64,000 nucleotides of DNA, taken from NCBI GenBank assembly GCA_016234935.1, contig JACRNL010000001.1, positions 1-64,000 of the forward strand, in the 5' to 3' direction. The position numbers and the translations under genes are program-made. Below are positions 31,500 through 40,465 of the stretch, one piece after another (position 1 is the stretch's first letter; every line of letters starts with the position of its first letter). The notes below the pieces were generated by a model that saw only the letters and a program-made list of their open reading frames with translations, made no database searches and was not told the DNA's origin. The DNA is from Deltaproteobacteria bacterium. Lineage in GTDB: Bacteria; Desulfobacterota; GWC2-55-46.

Positions 31500-34400
31500 A
31501 TGCACCATTCTAAATTCGTCCATTTACACCTCCATACGCAGTACAGCCTTCTTGACGGCGCCATACGCCACGATGCCCTTATCGCCATTGCGAAAGAGTA
31601 TAAGATGCCTGCCGTGGCCGTGACTGACCACGGGAACCTCTTCGGCGCCGTGGAGTTCTACAAAAAGGCCATGGCCGCCGGTATAAAGCCCATAATCGGC
31701 TGCGAGACCTATATCGCGCCGGGCAGCCGCATGGACAAGACCCCGCCTTCGCGCGGCGGCTCCATGGAGACGGCTTATCACCTTGTCCTGCTCGTCAAGA
31801 ACGCCGAGGGATACGTAAACCTCTGCAAGCTCCTGTCAAAGGCATATATCGAAGGATTTTATTACAGGCCGAGGATAGACAAGGAGCTTTTGCGCGAGCT
31901 TAATGGCGGCCTTATCGCGCTGAGCGCGTGCCTGCACGGCGAGGTGGCCTATTACGCCGGCATGGGGCAGATGGACGCGGCTTTAAAGGCCGCGGCTGAA
32001 TACAAGGAGATATTCCCGAACAAGCGGTTTTACCTTGAGCTGCAGGAAAACGGCATGGAGGAGCAGAGGAAGGTCAACAAGGGGCTTATTGAGATAAGCA
32101 GAAAGCTCGACATACCCGTGGTGGCCACGAACGACTGCCATTACCTGAGGAAAGAGGACTCAAAGGTCCACGACATCCTCCTTTGCATCCAGACCGGCAC
32201 GACCGTAAACTCATCAAGCCGCATGAAGTTCCCGACCGATGAATTCTACGTCAAAACCCCTGATGAGATGATAAACGCTTTTAAAGACATTCCGGAAGCC
32301 ATTGAAAACACGATAGCAATAGCCGAGAGGTGCAACTTCGAAATGAAGCTCGGCGAGAACCACCTGCCGGAGTTCCCCTTGCCGCAGGGCGAGACCGTGG
32401 ACAGCCTGATTGAAATAAAGTCAAAGGCAGGGCTTGAAAAAAGGCTTTCGCGAATGGCAAAGAGGGGCGTTGACGTGGAATCCGTGCGTCTTAATTATTA
32501 CGACAGGCTCCAGAAGGAGCTGAAGGTCATAAGCGGAATGGGCTCTTCCGGCTACTTCCTCATAGTCAACGACTTCATCGAGCACGCAAGGGGCAAAGGC
32601 ATCCCGGTCGGGCCGGGCAGAGGCTCTGCCGCGGGAAGCCTCGTGGCGTATAGCCTTGGCATAACGAACCTTGACCCCATAAAATACAATCTGCTTTTTG
32701 AGAGGTTTTTGAACCCGGACAGGATCAGTCTGCCTGATATCGACATAGACTTCTGCTTTGAAAAGAGGGATGAGGTCATAAAATACGTAACCGGCAAATA
32801 CGGAGCCGACAACGTAACGCAGATAATCACCTTCGGCCAGCTCCGCGCGCGCGCCTGCATAAGGGACGTCGGCAGGGCGCTTGACATGCCGTATGCCGAC
32901 GTTGACAGGATAGCAAAACTCGTCCCGGCCGCCATAGGCATCACCATTGAAACCGCCCTTCAGCAGGAGCCGAAACTTTTAAAGCTCACGGAGGATGACG
33001 CGCGGGTGAGGCAGCTTATCGAGGTCGCAAAGGCCCTTGAGGGCCTTCCGCGCCACGCGTCGACTCACGCCGCGGGGGTGGTCATCTCCAATAAGCCCCT
33101 TACGGACTATCTGCCGCTTTACAGAGGGCCGAAGGAAAATATCATCACGACGCAGTATCCGATGAAGGACGTCGAGCGGATTGGCCTTGTGAAGTTCGAC
33201 TTTTTGGGCCTGAAAACCCTTACTGTCATCGACAAGACGATCAGGCTGATAAAGGCCAACAGGGGCGCGGACATCGACATAGACGACCTCGCGCTTGACG
33301 ACAGGGAGACGTACGAGCTTATCGCGTCAGGAAATACCAACGGCGTTTTCCAGCTTGAGTCGTCGGGCATAAAAGAGCTTTTAAGAAAGTTGAAGCCCGA
33401 GATATTTGAAGACCTCATCGCCGCCGTCGCGCTTTACAGGCCCGGCCCGCTGCAGAGCGGCATGGTTGACGACTTCATAAACCGCAAGCATAAACGGGTG
33501 AAGATACTCTACGACGTGCCGGAGCTTGAGGATATACTGGATAATACATACGGCGTAATGGTATATCAGGAGCAGGTAATGCAGATAGCCCGCACCCTCG
33601 CGGGCTTCACGCCGGGGGACGCCGACTTTTTAAGAAAGGCCATGGGGAAAAAGCTTCCTGAGGAAATGGTCATCCAGAAGTCGAAGTTCCTGGACGGCGC
33701 GCATAAGTTGAAAGTCCCTCCGAAAAAGGCCGAGAAGATTTTCGACCTCATGGCGAAGTTCGCCGGCTACGGCTTCAACAAGAGCCACAGCGCCGCTTAC
33801 GCGCTGATCGCCTTTCAGACGGGCTATCTAAAAGCGCATTACAGGGTCGAGTTCATGGCCGCTCTCATGACCTCGGCCATAGACGACACGGACTCGGTCG
33901 TCAAATACATAAACGAATGCAGGGTTGAGGGCATCACCGTGGCCCCGCCGGACCTTAACGAAAGCTCCAAGGAGTTTACGGTCCACGGCGACAGGATACG
34001 GTTCGGCCTTGCCGCCGTCAAGAACGTCGGCAGCGCGGCGATTGACGAAATCCTCGGCGTGCGTCAATCAGGGCCGTTCACCTCGGTGATGGACTTCCTC
34101 GGCAGGGTGGACTCGCGCAAGGTCAATAAAAAGGTCATCGAGAGCCTCATAAAATGCGGCGCGTTTGATTTCGCTTCTTCTCCGAGGGTTGAACCCTCTC
34201 AGAGGGCGGCTGTCTTCGCGAGCCTTGACAGCCTTATGGACGCCGCCGGCGCCGTGCAGAGGGACAGAGAGAGCGGTCAGGTGTCGATATTCGACATGCT
34301 CGGCGCGTCCTCCAAGGCCGCGCCGGCTCAAGGGGGTGAACCCCCTCAGGGGGTTGAACCCCTTCAAGGGGCGGCGGGGAAACTTCAAAACCTGCCGGAA

Positions 34401-35078
34401 TGGCCTGAAAAGGAGCGTCTGCAATATGAAAAGGAGACGCTTGGCTTTTATCTCTCTTCGCATCCGCTTGCCGGGCTTAAAAAAGAACTGGACGCATATG
34501 CCACCTGTTCGATAGCGGATCTCATGGACAGGCGCGCCGATGAGGAAGTGACAGTCGGCGGCATCGCCGCGGAGATAAAGGAGATAACCACTAAAAAGGG
34601 CGACCGCATGGCCTTTTTGCGGATAGAAGACTTGACCGGAGGCGTTGAGACCGTTGTTTTTTCCGATATCTACCGGAAGGTCTCGGAGATGATAGCCTCC
34701 GGCGCGCCCCTTCTTGTGAGCGGCAGGCTTGAGAAGGACGAGGAAAAAGAGACGGTGAAGATCACCGCCACCGGCATCTCGCTCCTTGAGGAGGCAAAGG
34801 CATCAGGCAGGAAGGCGAACCCTCTCAGAGGGGTGAAGTCAAAGGGCACGCATATAACGTTAAAGACCGACGGGCTCGATGCGGAAAAGTTCTTTGGACT
34901 TAAAAAAATAATGCAGGAGAACGCCGGCCCTTCACCGGTATTTCTGCATCTCGTCTACCCGGAAGGCAGGGATGCCGTTAACATCGCCGTGTCGGATGAT
35001 CTGCGGATAAATCCGGCAGAGGATACTTTGGAGAGGATTAAGGGATTCATTGAGACCGCTGAAATCAAGGTAATTTAA
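31500..35078 (+). CDS. dnaE: DNA polymerase III alpha subunit
   Basis: A 1192-residue replicative polymerase. N-terminal PHP domain (FVHLHLHTQYSLLDGAI), palm with GPGRGSAAGSLVAY and the catalytic DIDIDF, the YGVMVYQEQVMQIA and KAMGKK motifs, helix-hairpin-helix region, and a C-terminal OB fold (EVTVGGIAAEIKEITTKKGDRMAF). Start at 31500 (MHHSKFVHLH) is preferred over 31482. The protein is longer than E. coli DnaE (1160) partly because three family A repeats are read in frame: PRVEPSQRA near 897, AQGGEPPQGVEPLQGA at about 943-958, and ANPLRGVK near 1107. All fall in the C-terminal accessory region between or beside domains, not in the catalytic core. Confidence 0.97.
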   Translation: MHHSKFVHLHLHTQYSLLDGAIRHDALIAIAKEYKMPAVAVTDHGNLFGAVEFYKKAMAAGIKPIIGCETYIAPGSRMDKTPPSRGGSMETAYHLVLLVKNAEGYVNLCKLLSKAYIEGFYYRPRIDKELLRELNGGLIALSACLHGEVAYYAGMGQMDAALKAAAEYKEIFPNKRFYLELQENGMEEQRKVNKGLIEISRKLDIPVVATNDCHYLRKEDSKVHDILLCIQTGTTVNSSSRMKFPTDEFYVKTPDEMINAFKDIPEAIENTIAIAERCNFEMKLGENHLPEFPLPQGETVDSLIEIKSKAGLEKRLSRMAKRGVDVESVRLNYYDRLQKELKVISGMGSSGYFLIVNDFIEHARGKGIPVGPGRGSAAGSLVAYSLGITNLDPIKYNLLFERFLNPDRISLPDIDIDFCFEKRDEVIKYVTGKYGADNVTQIITFGQLRARACIRDVGRALDMPYADVDRIAKLVPAAIGITIETALQQEPKLLKLTEDDARVRQLIEVAKALEGLPRHASTHAAGVVISNKPLTDYLPLYRGPKENIITTQYPMKDVERIGLVKFDFLGLKTLTVIDKTIRLIKANRGADIDIDDLALDDRETYELIASGNTNGVFQLESSGIKELLRKLKPEIFEDLIAAVALYRPGPLQSGMVDDFINRKHKRVKILYDVPELEDILDNTYGVMVYQEQVMQIARTLAGFTPGDADFLRKAMGKKLPEEMVIQKSKFLDGAHKLKVPPKKAEKIFDLMAKFAGYGFNKSHSAAYALIAFQTGYLKAHYRVEFMAALMTSAIDDTDSVVKYINECRVEGITVAPPDLNESSKEFTVHGDRIRFGLAAVKNVGSAAIDEILGVRQSGPFTSVMDFLGRVDSRKVNKKVIESLIKCGAFDFASSPRVEPSQRAAVFASLDSLMDAAGAVQRDRESGQVSIFDMLGASSKAAPAQGGEPPQGVEPLQGAAGKLQNLPEWPEKERLQYEKETLGFYLSSHPLAGLKKELDAYATCSIADLMDRRADEEVTVGGIAAEIKEITTKKGDRMAFLRIEDLTGGVETVVFSDIYRKVSEMIASGAPLLVSGRLEKDEEKETVKITATGISLLEEAKASGRKANPLRGVKSKGTHITLKTDGLDAEKFFGLKKIMQENAGPSPVFLHLVYPEGRDAVNIAVSDDLRINPAEDTLERIKGFIETAEIKVI
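34184..34206. repeat. family A repeat inside dnaE (1)
   Basis: GAGGGTTGAACCCTCTCAGA plus GGG, read as RVEPSQRA. Stem CCTCT/AGAGG variant. Confidence 0.9.
34329..34371. repeat. family A repeat inside dnaE (2), the longest copy
   Basis: CAAGGGGGTGAACCCCCTC, AGGGGGTTGAACCCC and TTCAAGGGG in series: over two 18-nt units. Read as QGGEPPQGVEPLQGA. Confidence 0.93.
34818..34837. repeat. family A repeat inside dnaE (3)
   Basis: AACCCTCTCAGAGGGGTGAA, read as NPLRGVK in the C-terminal part. Confidence 0.85.
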
Positions 35079-35083
35079 AAATA

Positions 35084-35124
35084 GAGGGTTGTACTCTTTC
35101 AAAGGGTTGAACCATCTCAAAGGG
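35084..35124. repeat. diverged family A repeat between dnaE and accA
   Basis: GAGGGTTGTACTCTTTCAAA then GGGTTGAACCATCTCAAAGGG; several substitutions weaken the outer stems. It ends 11 bases before the accA start and offers CAAAGGG as a weak ribosome binding site. Confidence 0.75.
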
Positions 35125-35135
35125 TCATCGGAAAA

Positions 35136-36098
35136 ATGGCAAACAAACACTGGCTTGAATTCGAAAGGCACGTAGTAGAGCTTGAAAAGAAGATCGACGA
35201 GATGAAAGGCCACGCGCCGGAGGGCAGCGCCAGTCATGCCGACGAGATTTCAAAGCTCGAAAAGAAGGCAAAAAAAATCCTTAGCGAGATATACTCAAGG
35301 CTTACCCCGTGGCAGATAACAATGGTCGCCAGGCATCCGGAGAGGCCCTATACCCTTGACTATGTCCATAACGTTTTTGAGGACTTTATGGAGCTTCACG
35401 GCGACAGGCGTTTTAGAGACGATCAGGCGATAGTCGGCGGAGTGGCGCGCCTTGACGGCGCGCCCGTCATGATTATCGGCAACCAGAAGGGCAGGAACAC
35501 GAAGGAAAAGATTTTAAGGAACTTCGGCATGCCAAACCCTGAAGGTTACAGAAAGGCGCTGAGGCTCATGGAAATGGCGGAGCGGTTCTCCATGCCGGTC
35601 TTTACCTTCATTGACACGCCCGGCGCGTATCCCGGCATAGGCGCGGAGGAGAGGGGGCAGTCGGAGGCCATTGCCTTCAACCTCATGAAGATGTCCACCC
35701 TGAAGACGCCGATAATCGCCACGGTGATAGGCGAGGGCGGCAGCGGCGGCGCGCTTGCCATAGGCGTGGCCGACAGGGTGATGATGCTGGAGTTCGCCAC
35801 CTATTCCGTCATCTCTCCGGAAGGCTGCGCCGCCATTCTGTGGAAGGACGGCTCCAAGGCGGACCTTGCGGCAAAGACGCTGAAGATAGACGCAGGCGAG
35901 CTTATGAAATTAGGCGTTATCGACAAGATAATAAACGAGCCCGTCGGAGGCGCGCACAGAGACCCCAGGGCAATAAGCACAAGCCTTAAAACGGCCCTCG
36001 TATCCGCTCTTAAAGATATTAAATCCTCAAACGTTGATTCCCTTGTAAAAAACCGTTATAAAAAGTTCCGCTCCATCGGCGTGTTTTCCGAAGGCTGA
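35136..36098 (+). CDS. accA: acetyl-CoA carboxylase carboxyltransferase alpha subunit
   Basis: A 320-residue AccA that with AccD transfers the carboxyl group from biotin to acetyl-CoA in fatty acid synthesis. Family features: N-terminal helical region ([35 protein letters not shown]), [40 protein letters not shown], and the oxyanion/CoA part [21 protein letters not shown] with [10 protein letters not shown]. Length is as expected. It follows dnaE, an arrangement seen in many Gram-negatives. Confidence 0.97.
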   Translation: MANKHWLEFERHVVELEKKIDEMKGHAPEGSASHADEISKLEKKAKKILSEIYSRLTPWQITMVARHPERPYTLDYVHNVFEDFMELHGDRRFRDDQAIVGGVARLDGAPVMIIGNQKGRNTKEKILRNFGMPNPEGYRKALRLMEMAERFSMPVFTFIDTPGAYPGIGAEERGQSEAIAFNLMKMSTLKTPIIATVIGEGGSGGALAIGVADRVMMLEFATYSVISPEGCAAILWKDGSKADLAAKTLKIDAGELMKLGVIDKIINEPVGGAHRDPRAISTSLKTALVSALKDIKSSNVDSLVKNRYKKFRSIGVFSEG

Positions 36099-36126
36099 TC
36101 GCTTCCATGAGGGAGCAGCAAAGTTA

Positions 36127-36187
36127 GTAGTGCGAGGCTTCTACCGGGCTGTAGTTTAAAGACAGCGACACTAAAGTGTCGCACTAC
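36127..36187. repeat. nested inverted repeat element after accA
   Basis: GTAGTGCGA (36127-36135) pairs with TCGCACTAC (36179-36187); inside, GCGACACT (36165-36172) pairs with AGTGTCGC (36175-36182), so the two pairings compete. The segment GCGAGGCTTCTACCGGGCTGT (36132-36152) also occurs at 9148-9168 with one change. Confidence 0.7.
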
Positions 36188-36294
36188 GGTAACGGCCTTT
36201 TGGCTCCTCTCCCTTGAAAGGCAGGGGTTTTTTCTTGAATTAAGGAATCTATCAGGTTAATATTAGTAAGTTTTTTTGTTAGCATCGAAAAATA

Positions 36295-36318
36295 GCCCCC
36301 TGAAGGGGATCAACCCCT
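36295..36318. repeat. family A repeat upstream of pheA
   Basis: GCCCCCTGAAGGGGATCAACC plus CCT, 12 bases before the pheA ATG. Confidence 0.75.
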
Positions 36319-36330
36319 GGAAGACTGATA

Positions 36331-37398
36331 ATGATAGACAAACTTCGCAAAAAGATAAACGCCATTGACATGGAGATATTAAGGCTCCTTAACAGCAGGG
36401 CCGAGATAGTCATACAGGTCGGACACGCGAAATTAAAGGCGAACAAGGAAATATATTCCCCTGAAAGAGAGCGTGATGTTTACGCGCGCATCCTTTCGGC
36501 CGGCAAGGGGCCGTTTCCGGCCAGCGGATTGAAGAACGTATTCCGCGAGATAATGAGCGCGTCGCTGTCGCTTGAAAGGCCTTTGAAGATAGCCTTCCTG
36601 GGGCCGGAGGCGACATTCACGCATCAGGCGTGCCTTAATACATTCGGCTCTTCCGCCTCGTTCGTGCCCAAAAAAAATATCGCGGAAGTATTTGACGACG
36701 TTGAAAAGGACAGGGCGGAGCTCGGCGTGGTGCCGATTGAAAACACGACCGAAGGCGTGGTGAGCCACACGCTTGACCTGCTGGTCACGTCTGATTTGAA
36801 GATATGCGCGGAGATAATGCTTGAAGTCTCCCTCGCGCTCATGAATAAGACAGGAAGGCTGTCGGATGTTGGACGGGTATCATCGCATCCGAATCCGCTC
36901 GCGCAGTCGAGAAATTGGCTCAAGGCCAATCTGTTCAACGCGGAAATTACCGAGCTTACTTCCACTGCCAGAGCCGCGCAGGCCGCAGCCGAGGACGGCA
37001 CAGGATTTATCGCGGCCATCGCCAGCGAGGCCGCGGCAAAGCTCTACAATCTGAAGATCATTGAACGCGGGATAGAGGACAGCGCTAACAACTTCACACG
37101 TTTCCTCGTCATAGGCAAAAAGGAATCAAGGCGCACCGGCGCCGACAAGACTTCCCTCGTGTTCGCCGTAAAAGACGCGCCCGGCGCGCTTTTTACGATG
37201 CTTGAGCCCTTTGCCAAGAGGCGCATAAACCTTACGAAGATAGAGTCCAGGCCCATGAAGACGCGGGCGTGGGAGTATATATTCTTCGTTGACCTCGACG
37301 GCCATGTCGCCGACAAAAAAGTAAGGGACGCGATTTCCGAGCTTGAAGAGTCCTGCACGTTCCTGAAGGCGCTTGGCTCGTATCCGAGGTCAAAGTGA
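36331..37398 (+). CDS. pheA: bifunctional chorismate mutase / prephenate dehydratase
   Basis: A 355-residue P-protein. AroQ chorismate mutase at residues 1-90 (LRKKINAIDMEILRLLNSRA, then SPERERDVYARIL), prephenate dehydratase at about 90-270 (IAFLGPEATFTHQA; VPIENTTEGVVSHTLDLL; NNFTRFLVIG), and a C-terminal ACT domain with the phenylalanine-sensing GALF and ESRP motifs (PGALFTML; KIESRPMK). It makes phenylpyruvate from chorismate and should be feedback-inhibited by phenylalanine. It opens the aromatic operon and overlaps hisC by 4 bases. Confidence 0.96.
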   Translation: MIDKLRKKINAIDMEILRLLNSRAEIVIQVGHAKLKANKEIYSPERERDVYARILSAGKGPFPASGLKNVFREIMSASLSLERPLKIAFLGPEATFTHQACLNTFGSSASFVPKKNIAEVFDDVEKDRAELGVVPIENTTEGVVSHTLDLLVTSDLKICAEIMLEVSLALMNKTGRLSDVGRVSSHPNPLAQSRNWLKANLFNAEITELTSTARAAQAAAEDGTGFIAAIASEAAAKLYNLKIIERGIEDSANNFTRFLVIGKKESRRTGADKTSLVFAVKDAPGALFTMLEPFAKRRINLTKIESRPMKTRAWEYIFFVDLDGHVADKKVRDAISELEESCTFLKALGSYPRSK

Positions 37399-38519
37399 CA
37401 ACTAAAGTTAAAAAACTCAAGATAACGGTTTCAAGCGGCATAGAGTCGCTTGTTCCGTACCCTCCGGGCAAGCCCATAGAAGAGCTTGAAAGGGAGCTTG
37501 GCATCACGGGTTCCATAAAATTAGCGAGCAATGAAAATCCGCTTGGGCCTTCGAAAAAGGCCGTGGCCGCGGTTTCCAGCGCCCTTAATAACCTGCACAG
37601 GTATCCGGACGGCTCAGGTTTTTATTTAAAGGAAAAGCTCTCCTCGCGCCTGAATGTCCCCACGGACATGATAATCCTTGGGAACGGTTCTAACGAGATA
37701 ATCGAACTTCTCATCAGGACCTTTTTAAGGCCGGGCGATGAGACGGTCATGGCCGACCCTTCCTTTGCCGTTTATCCGCTCGTAACAAAGGCCGCCGGCG
37801 GCTCGTCCATACTCGTCCCGCTCGATAAGGGTTTCAGACACGATCTTCCGGCAATGGCAAAGGCGATAACTGAAAAGACGCGCATAGTCTTTATAGCCAA
37901 CCCGAATAACCCAACGGGAACGGTAGTTTCAAAGGATGAGTTCAGAGCCTTCATGAAGGACGTCCCTGATGAGGTCATCGTCTGCGTGGACGAGGCGTAT
38001 TGCGAATTCGTCAGGCGCGCGGACTTTCCAGAAACCATTGAATACGTGAGAAACGGCTTGAAGGGGCTCAGCCCCTATCCGGTGGTGGCCTTGCGGACGT
38101 TTTCAAAGATATACGGACTGGCCGGCCTGCGTTGCGGCTACGGCGTTGCGGATGCGCGGATGATAAACTACATGGACAGGGTGCGCCAGCCCTTTAACGT
38201 AAACTCGCTCGCTCTGGCGGCGGCATTGGCCGCCCTTGATGACGGCGAGCACCTGAAGGCCACGCTTGAAAACAACAAAAACGGCCTTGATTACCTTTTT
38301 AACGAACTCAAATCCTTCGGCTTTGAGGTTCTGCCGACCGAGGCGAACTTTTTTCTTATCAAGGTCGGCGACGGTAAAAGCGTCTACAACGGGCTTTTGA
38401 AAAAGGGCGTGATAGTCAGGCCCATGGCAAGCTACGGCCTGCCGGAATACATCAGGGTTACGGTTGGGCTGCCCGAAGAGAACAGACGTTTTATAAAGGC
38501 ATTTAAAGAGATAATATAA
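37395..38519 (+). CDS. hisC: histidinol-phosphate / aromatic aminotransferase
   Basis: A 374-residue PLP enzyme of the HisC group (fold type I aminotransferase), with KLASNENPLGPS, the NPNNPTGT motif, VDEAYCEF and the PLP lysine in TFSKIYGLAGLRCGYG. In this operon it probably transaminates phenylpyruvate and hydroxyphenylpyruvate, perhaps also histidinol phosphate. An in-frame family A fragment (NGLKGLSPYP near residue 220) sits in the loop before the strand leading to the active-site lysine, where homologs are shorter. It overlaps pheA. Confidence 0.93.
   Translation: MTTKVKKLKITVSSGIESLVPYPPGKPIEELERELGITGSIKLASNENPLGPSKKAVAAVSSALNNLHRYPDGSGFYLKEKLSSRLNVPTDMIILGNGSNEIIELLIRTFLRPGDETVMADPSFAVYPLVTKAAGGSSILVPLDKGFRHDLPAMAKAITEKTRIVFIANPNNPTGTVVSKDEFRAFMKDVPDEVIVCVDEAYCEFVRRADFPETIEYVRNGLKGLSPYPVVALRTFSKIYGLAGLRCGYGVADARMINYMDRVRQPFNVNSLALAAALAALDDGEHLKATLENNKNGLDYLFNELKSFGFEVLPTEANFFLIKVGDGKSVYNGLLKKGVIVRPMASYGLPEYIRVTVGLPEENRRFIKAFKEII
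38057..38076. repeat. family A repeat within hisC
   Basis: CTTGAAGGGGCTCAGCCCCT, a single unit, read as LKGLSPY. Confidence 0.8.
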
Positions 38520-38536
38520 TCGTGGAGGGACTTAGT

Positions 38537-39550
38537 ATGATAATAGTTCTGAGGAAAGACGCCACTGATGCTGAAATAGAACATGTGGTCGAGAAGATAA
38601 AGAACGCCGGGCTTGCCGTGCATGTTTCAAAGGGTAAGGAGAGGACGATAATAGGCGCGATAGGCGACGAGGAGAAGCTCGCCTCCCTGCCGTTTGAGGC
38701 CCTTCCGGGCGTTGAAAAGGCCATGCCCATATTGAAACCGTATAAACTCGTCAGCAGGGAGTTCCGCAAAGAGAACACAACCTTCAATGTCGGCGGGGTG
38801 GTGATCGGCGATAACGCCGTCAGGGTCATAGCAGGCCCTTGCAGCGTCGAGGGCGAGGAGCTTCTCATAGAAACGGCAAAAAGCGTCAAGGCCGCCGGAG
38901 CGACCGTTCTGCGCGGCGGGGCCTTTAAGCCGAGGACTTCGCCGTATGATTTTCAGGGCCTCGGCCTTGAAGGTTTAAAGTACCTTGCCGCCGCGAAAAG
39001 GGCCACCGGTCTGCCGCTCATAAGCGAACTCATGGACCCGCGCGACGTTGAGATGATGTGCGAGCACGTCGACATCATCCAGATAGGCGCGAGAAATATG
39101 CAGAACTTCCGTCTGCTCAAAGAGGTCGGCATGACAAAAAAGCCGGTGCTCCTCAAGAGGGGACTTTCCGCCACGATAAAAGAGCTGCTCATGTCGGCTG
39201 AATACATCGCCGCGCAGGGGAACTCCACCATAATCTTCTGCGAGCGCGGGATACGGACCTTCGAGACGGCCACCAGGAATACGCTTGACATAAGCGCGGT
39301 GCCGGTGCTCAAGGAAGAAACGCATCTGCCGGTCTTTGTCGACCCAAGCCATGCCGTGGGCAGGTGGGATCTCGTCGCGCCGGTTGCAAAGGCCGCCGTG
39401 GCCGTCGGCGCGGACGGGCTTATGATAGAAGTCCATCAGGATCCGGAAAATGCCCTTTGCGACGGAGCGCAGTCGCTGAAACCCGGCAAATTCGCCGTGT
39501 TAATGGAAGAACTTAAGAAAGTGGCCGTGGCAGTAGGAAGGACAATTTAA
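38537..39550 (+). CDS. aroF: 3-deoxy-7-phosphoheptulonate synthase (DAHP synthase, type I-beta)
   Basis: A 337-residue enzyme for the first step of the shikimate pathway, joining PEP and erythrose 4-phosphate. Residues 1-70 form a ferredoxin-like regulatory domain (MIIVLRKDATDAEIEHVVEKI), then the barrel: VIAGPCSVEGEELL, VLRGGAFKPRTSPYDFQG, KPVLLKRGLSATIKELLM, PVFVDPSHAVGRWD. The metal-binding residues lie in these motifs. The ATG at 38537 follows GGAGGG with normal spacing; the GTG at 38522 is upstream of that site. 17 bases after hisC. Confidence 0.96.
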   Translation: MIIVLRKDATDAEIEHVVEKIKNAGLAVHVSKGKERTIIGAIGDEEKLASLPFEALPGVEKAMPILKPYKLVSREFRKENTTFNVGGVVIGDNAVRVIAGPCSVEGEELLIETAKSVKAAGATVLRGGAFKPRTSPYDFQGLGLEGLKYLAAAKRATGLPLISELMDPRDVEMMCEHVDIIQIGARNMQNFRLLKEVGMTKKPVLLKRGLSATIKELLMSAEYIAAQGNSTIIFCERGIRTFETATRNTLDISAVPVLKEETHLPVFVDPSHAVGRWDLVAPVAKAAVAVGADGLMIEVHQDPENALCDGAQSLKPGKFAVLMEELKKVAVAVGRTI

Positions 39551-39572
39551 GAGGGGAATTTTTTAACGTATA

Positions 39573-40451
39573 ATGCCAGCTCATTTTAAAAAGGTCGCGA
39601 TTATAGGCGTTGGTCTCATTGGCGGCTCTCTTGCCATGGCGATGAAGCATAAACGGATGGCCGATACCATCGTCGGGATAGGCAGGGGAACGGCTAACCT
39701 CGAACTGGCAATGAGGCTCGGCGTGGTGGACTCCATCGCGCTTGACATTGAAAGCGGAGTAGCCGGGGCTGACCTTGTAGTAGTGGCCGTTCCGGTCTTG
39801 AAGATAGGCGAGACGATTAAAAAGGCGGCGTCCGGCCTTACCTCGCCGTGCATAATCACAGACGTCGGCAGCGTCAAAAAGGCCATAATAGACGAATGCG
39901 AGGCGGCCCTCCCAGAGGGGATAACCTATGTCCCCGGCCACCCCATCGCCGGCACGGAAAGCTCAGGCGTTGAGGCCGCGATGGCCAATCTTTACAATGA
40001 AAGGGTGTGCATCCTGACGCCCACCTCGAATACGCCGCAATCGGACATCGGGAAGATACGGGAAATGTGGCAGGAGGCCGGCTCAAAGGTCGTCATCATG
40101 GACGCCGCCGCGCATGACAGGCTCCTTTCGGCGATAAGCCACCTGCCGCATATAATCGCTTACACCCTCGTCAACACGGTAGCGGCCGCCGGCGAGAAAA
40201 ACATTGATTTCCTGAAGTATTCCGCAGGCGGTTTCAGGGACTTTACGCGCATAGCGTCGAGCTCCCCTGAGATGTGGGCGGACGTCTGCGCCATGAACAA
40301 GGACAACATCATCGGCATGATAGAAAATTTTCAAAGACAGCTTGAGGCATTGAAGCGTCTCATGGCTCACGATGACTTCAAGGGCGTAAAGGCAAACTTC
40401 GAAGGCGCGAAGAAGATACGGGATTCCATCACAACGGACGCTAAAAAGTGA
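39573..40451 (+). CDS. tyrA: prephenate dehydrogenase
   Basis: A 292-residue NAD(P)-dependent dehydrogenase of the TyrA family: Rossmann motif IGVGLIGGSLAMAMK at the N-terminus, DVGSVKKAI, the HPIAGTESSGVEAA motif holding the catalytic His, and the all-helical C-terminal dimer domain (LLSAISHLPHIIAYTLV). It forms hydroxyphenylpyruvate (or tyrosine if arogenate is used). No ACT domain, so feedback control is probably at AroF or PheA. Confidence 0.94.
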   Translation: MPAHFKKVAIIGVGLIGGSLAMAMKHKRMADTIVGIGRGTANLELAMRLGVVDSIALDIESGVAGADLVVVAVPVLKIGETIKKAASGLTSPCIITDVGSVKKAIIDECEAALPEGITYVPGHPIAGTESSGVEAAMANLYNERVCILTPTSNTPQSDIGKIREMWQEAGSKVVIMDAAAHDRLLSAISHLPHIIAYTLVNTVAAAGEKNIDFLKYSAGGFRDFTRIASSSPEMWADVCAMNKDNIIGMIENFQRQLEALKRLMAHDDFKGVKANFEGAKKIRDSITTDAKK

Positions 40452-40465
40452 TATGAAGAACAGGT

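Noticed and set aside
34329-34371. dnaE repeat considered as an intein or introns
   Set aside because: Far too short, no splicing-domain motifs, and the frame is kept throughout.
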